A stretch of DNA of 64,000 bases from an uncultured Muribaculaceae bacterium (GTDB lineage: Bacteria > Bacteroidota > Bacteroidia > Bacteroidales > Muribaculaceae). The translations under genes and the position numbers were made by a program. Position 1 is the first letter of the stretch, and the number at the start of each line of letters is the position of its first letter. The notes below the pieces were generated by a model. It worked only from the letters and a program-made list of their open reading frames with translations, was not told the origin of the DNA and did no database searches. This document shows, piece after piece, positions 62,258 to 64,000 of this stretch. The stretch spans positions 1 to 64,000 of the forward strand of contig CAJTZS010000007.1 in NCBI GenBank assembly GCA_910584055.1, written 5' to 3'.

Positions 62258-63058
62258 ATGATTAAGAGAAAGATTAAAAATATATATGTAAGCCTTTGGG
62301 GTGCAAAGCCTTTGCTTCGTCCGGCGGAGTGTGGGGTGATTGCCGCATTGGTCATGATTCTTGTCTTTCCTTTAGATTATTTTACCTTGCCCGCAAGAGC
62401 GCAGTCGCCTGTCGAAATACCTGATGACCGTCAACCGCTTTCTCCCGATTCCGTGGTATATGCCGATGCCGAGGTTTTGGTCAAGGCGCATGAGGTCACG
62501 GATTCGATTCCTCCCACTGAGGTCAGGGCTGATGACTATCCATATGGTCTGGACGGCAAGATACCTTTCAATCCATCTCCACAGAGGGCTGTCTGGCTGT
62601 CGGCATTGTGCCCGGGAATGGGGCAGATCTATAACCGCCGATATTGGAAACTCCCTATAGTTGTGGGCGGTTTCATGGGACTCGGCTATGCCACCAACTG
62701 GAACAATAACCAGTATCAGGATTATGTGCAGGGATACCGGGACCTTATGGACAGCGATCCCAACACGAAAAGTTATCTTGACTTCTTTCCTCCCACGGTC
62801 AACGAGAGCGATCTCGACACAGAATGGCTCAAACGCACGTTCAAGAGCCGTCGCGATTATTTCCGCCGTAACCGTGACCTTTGCATCATATGTCTTGTGG
62901 CCCTATACCTTGTGTGTATGGTCGATGCCTATATTGATGCATCCATGGCGCATTTCGATATAACGCCTGACCTCTCGCTCGATATGACTCCGACCCTGAT
63001 GATTCAGCCGGCTAACCGTAAACCGGCACTTGGAATTAACTGGGCATTTACTTTTTAA
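62258..63058 (+). CDS. DUF5683 membrane protein
   Basis: A 266-residue protein. An N-terminal hydrophobic segment (about 27-47) is followed by an acidic/Pro linker to about residue 105 and the DUF5683 domain: SPQRAVWLSALCPGMGQIYN, RRYWKLPIVVGGFMGLGY, then a helix pair and RDYFRRNRDLCIICLVALYL with two to three further membrane helices. Function unknown. The parB-DUF5683-lytic transglycosylase order is conserved in related genomes, which suggests a link between chromosome partition and cell wall work. Confidence 0.9.
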   Translation: MIKRKIKNIYVSLWGAKPLLRPAECGVIAALVMILVFPLDYFTLPARAQSPVEIPDDRQPLSPDSVVYADAEVLVKAHEVTDSIPPTEVRADDYPYGLDGKIPFNPSPQRAVWLSALCPGMGQIYNRRYWKLPIVVGGFMGLGYATNWNNNQYQDYVQGYRDLMDSDPNTKSYLDFFPPTVNESDLDTEWLKRTFKSRRDYFRRNRDLCIICLVALYLVCMVDAYIDASMAHFDITPDLSLDMTPTLMIQPANRKPALGINWAFTF

Positions 63059-63094
63059 CTGCTGACAAACGGCTCTAAACCTAACAATATAATT

Positions 63095-64000
63095 ATGAAA
63101 AATCATATATACCATTTCCTTCTTTTATGTGCGGCAGCAACCGCTGCCTTCCCGCCCGCACTTCAGGCTCAGAAGAAAGCCACTGTGCTTGATGTGAAGA
63201 CCGATATCACAGACAGCAACATAATCTATCCCGAAAGTTTCGAGGCAGATACCCGCAAAATGCTGGAAGGTTGGTATATGAAGAATTATATGGCCACCGA
63301 CGACCGTTATCGTCGTGAGAGCGATACCCGCACCGATGACAAGACAATACGTGAGCGTCTCGCCAAATTGCCTACAGTGATAGAGTTGCCCTATAATCAG
63401 GTGGTGCGGTCGTATATCGACCGCTATACGCAGAAGGGTCGCGAGCAGGTGACTGTGCTTCTTGGGCTGAGCCATTATTATCTCCCCATTTTCGAACAGG
63501 CTCTTGAAGAGCGTGGGCTTCCCCTTGAATTGAAATACCTTCCGGTGATTGAATCCGGACTGGACCCGAACGCGGTTTCGAAACATGGCGCGACGGGACT
63601 TTGGCAGTTTATGATAGCCACTGCCAAGGGGATGGGTCTGGAGGTGAACTCTCTTGTTGACGAGCGCCGCGATCCCTACCTTTCGTCAAAAAAGGCGGTT
63701 CAGTATCTCAGCGACTTATACGCCACTTACGGAGACTGGAGCCTTGCCATTGCGGCCTACAACTGCGGTCCCGGAGCCGTCAACAAGGCGATACGCCGGG
63801 CCGGGGGTGATCCCAAGAAACATGATTTTTGGTCGATATATGAATATCTCACGCCGGAGACACGTGGGTATGTGCCGATGTTCATTGCCGCAAACTATGT
63901 GATGAACTATTATCCACAGCACAATATAAGCCCGGTGATTCCGACCAAGCCTCTAATCACGGATACATTGCAGATTTCGGACCGGGTGCATTTCAACCAA
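63095..64000 (+). CDS. Membrane-bound lytic transglycosylase (MltD-like), cut by window end
   Basis: The first 302 residues of a lytic transglycosylase; the frame is open at 64000. Signal peptide about 1-26. The catalytic Glu is E153 in IESGLDPNAVS, followed by GATGLWQFM, RDPYLSSKKAVQYL and AAYNCGPGAVNKAI, which is the SLT/MltD family pattern. It cleaves peptidoglycan glycan strands with formation of 1,6-anhydro ends. LysM repeats, if present, would be beyond the window. ATG 63095 lies 36 bp after the DUF5683 stop. The next gene in related genomes is often relA/spoT. Confidence 0.93.
   Translation, partial: MKNHIYHFLLLCAAATAAFPPALQAQKKATVLDVKTDITDSNIIYPESFEADTRKMLEGWYMKNYMATDDRYRRESDTRTDDKTIRERLAKLPTVIELPYNQVVRSYIDRYTQKGREQVTVLLGLSHYYLPIFEQALEERGLPLELKYLPVIESGLDPNAVSKHGATGLWQFMIATAKGMGLEVNSLVDERRDPYLSSKKAVQYLSDLYATYGDWSLAIAAYNCGPGAVNKAIRRAGGDPKKHDFWSIYEYLTPETRGYVPMFIAANYVMNYYPQHNISPVIPTKPLITDTLQISDRVHFNQ

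Noticed and set aside
1..64000. CRISPR array or prophage
   Set aside because: No regularly spaced direct repeats of 25-40 bp and no phage structural or integrase genes were seen; the only clear mobile units are the IS1595-type transposon, the Y1 transposase region and small repeats.

Overview
The window looks like chromosomal DNA of a gut-type member of the order Bacteroidales; my best guess is Muribaculaceae or a close relative. The reasons are two SusC/SusD nutrient-uptake loci, an ECF sigma/FecR pair, several secreted proteins with a shared type IX-like C-terminal tag, a PorZ-like protein, DUF1573, DUF2723 and DUF5683 proteins, a GDP-fucose pathway, a parA-parB-DUF5683-lytic transglycosylase run, and TAnnTTTG-type -7 promoter boxes. 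The species cannot be fixed from the sequence alone.

Layout. 1-99: 3' part of a tRNA-Ser(GCU) gene and its terminator. 139-2742: a PorZ-like beta-propeller protein. 2746-23290: about twenty genes, all on the minus strand. They encode an acyltransferase, MeaB GTPase, two DUF1573 proteins, a DUF2723 membrane glycosyltransferase, GDP-fucose synthesis (fcl, gmd), a GT4 glycosyltransferase, a divergent alanine dehydrogenase relative, shikimate kinase, DUF2752 and CD225 membrane proteins, an MsbA-like exporter, an LpxL-like acyltransferase, and a TolC-HlyD-permease-permease export system. The theme is envelope and surface glycan synthesis. 23394-24749: a divergent MATE exporter.

25022-39776: a 1,211-residue three-fold repeat LRR-like secreted protein, then a locus in which a zinc metalloprotease is translationally coupled to SusC and SusD, followed by a small tagged secreted protein, a REP-associated Y1 (HUH) transposase with REP hairpins, and a secreted M6-like metalloprotease. 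This reads as a protein or glycoprotein scavenging region.

39853-44306: a MNT-HEPN pair behind a perfect 15-bp palindrome, then a complete 3,484-bp IS1595-type transposon (40621-44104). The transposon has perfect 26-bp inverted ends, an exact 8-bp target duplication (ATAATTAA), and passenger genes (lipoprotein, TM2 protein, unknown 119-residue protein). A 150-nt region with nested pairing, most likely a structured RNA, lies upstream of the lipoprotein gene. Next to the transposon is a 186-bp segment bounded by perfect 21-bp inverted repeats.

44338-57794: S1/P1-type nuclease, ECF sigma/FecR, SusC with an STN domain, SusD, a metal-site-less metallo-beta-lactamase paralogue, an intact one, a tagged secreted protein, and a sialate O-acetylesterase-type enzyme. 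No glycoside hydrolase is recognisable in this locus. 57998-64000: housekeeping genes sufB-phoH, then parA-parB-DUF5683-lytic transglycosylase (cut by the window end).

A further genome-wide signature is visible: degenerate 7-bp tandem repeats (TTTAATG and TTTAGGC families) at six same-strand gene junctions, most of them touching a stop codon.
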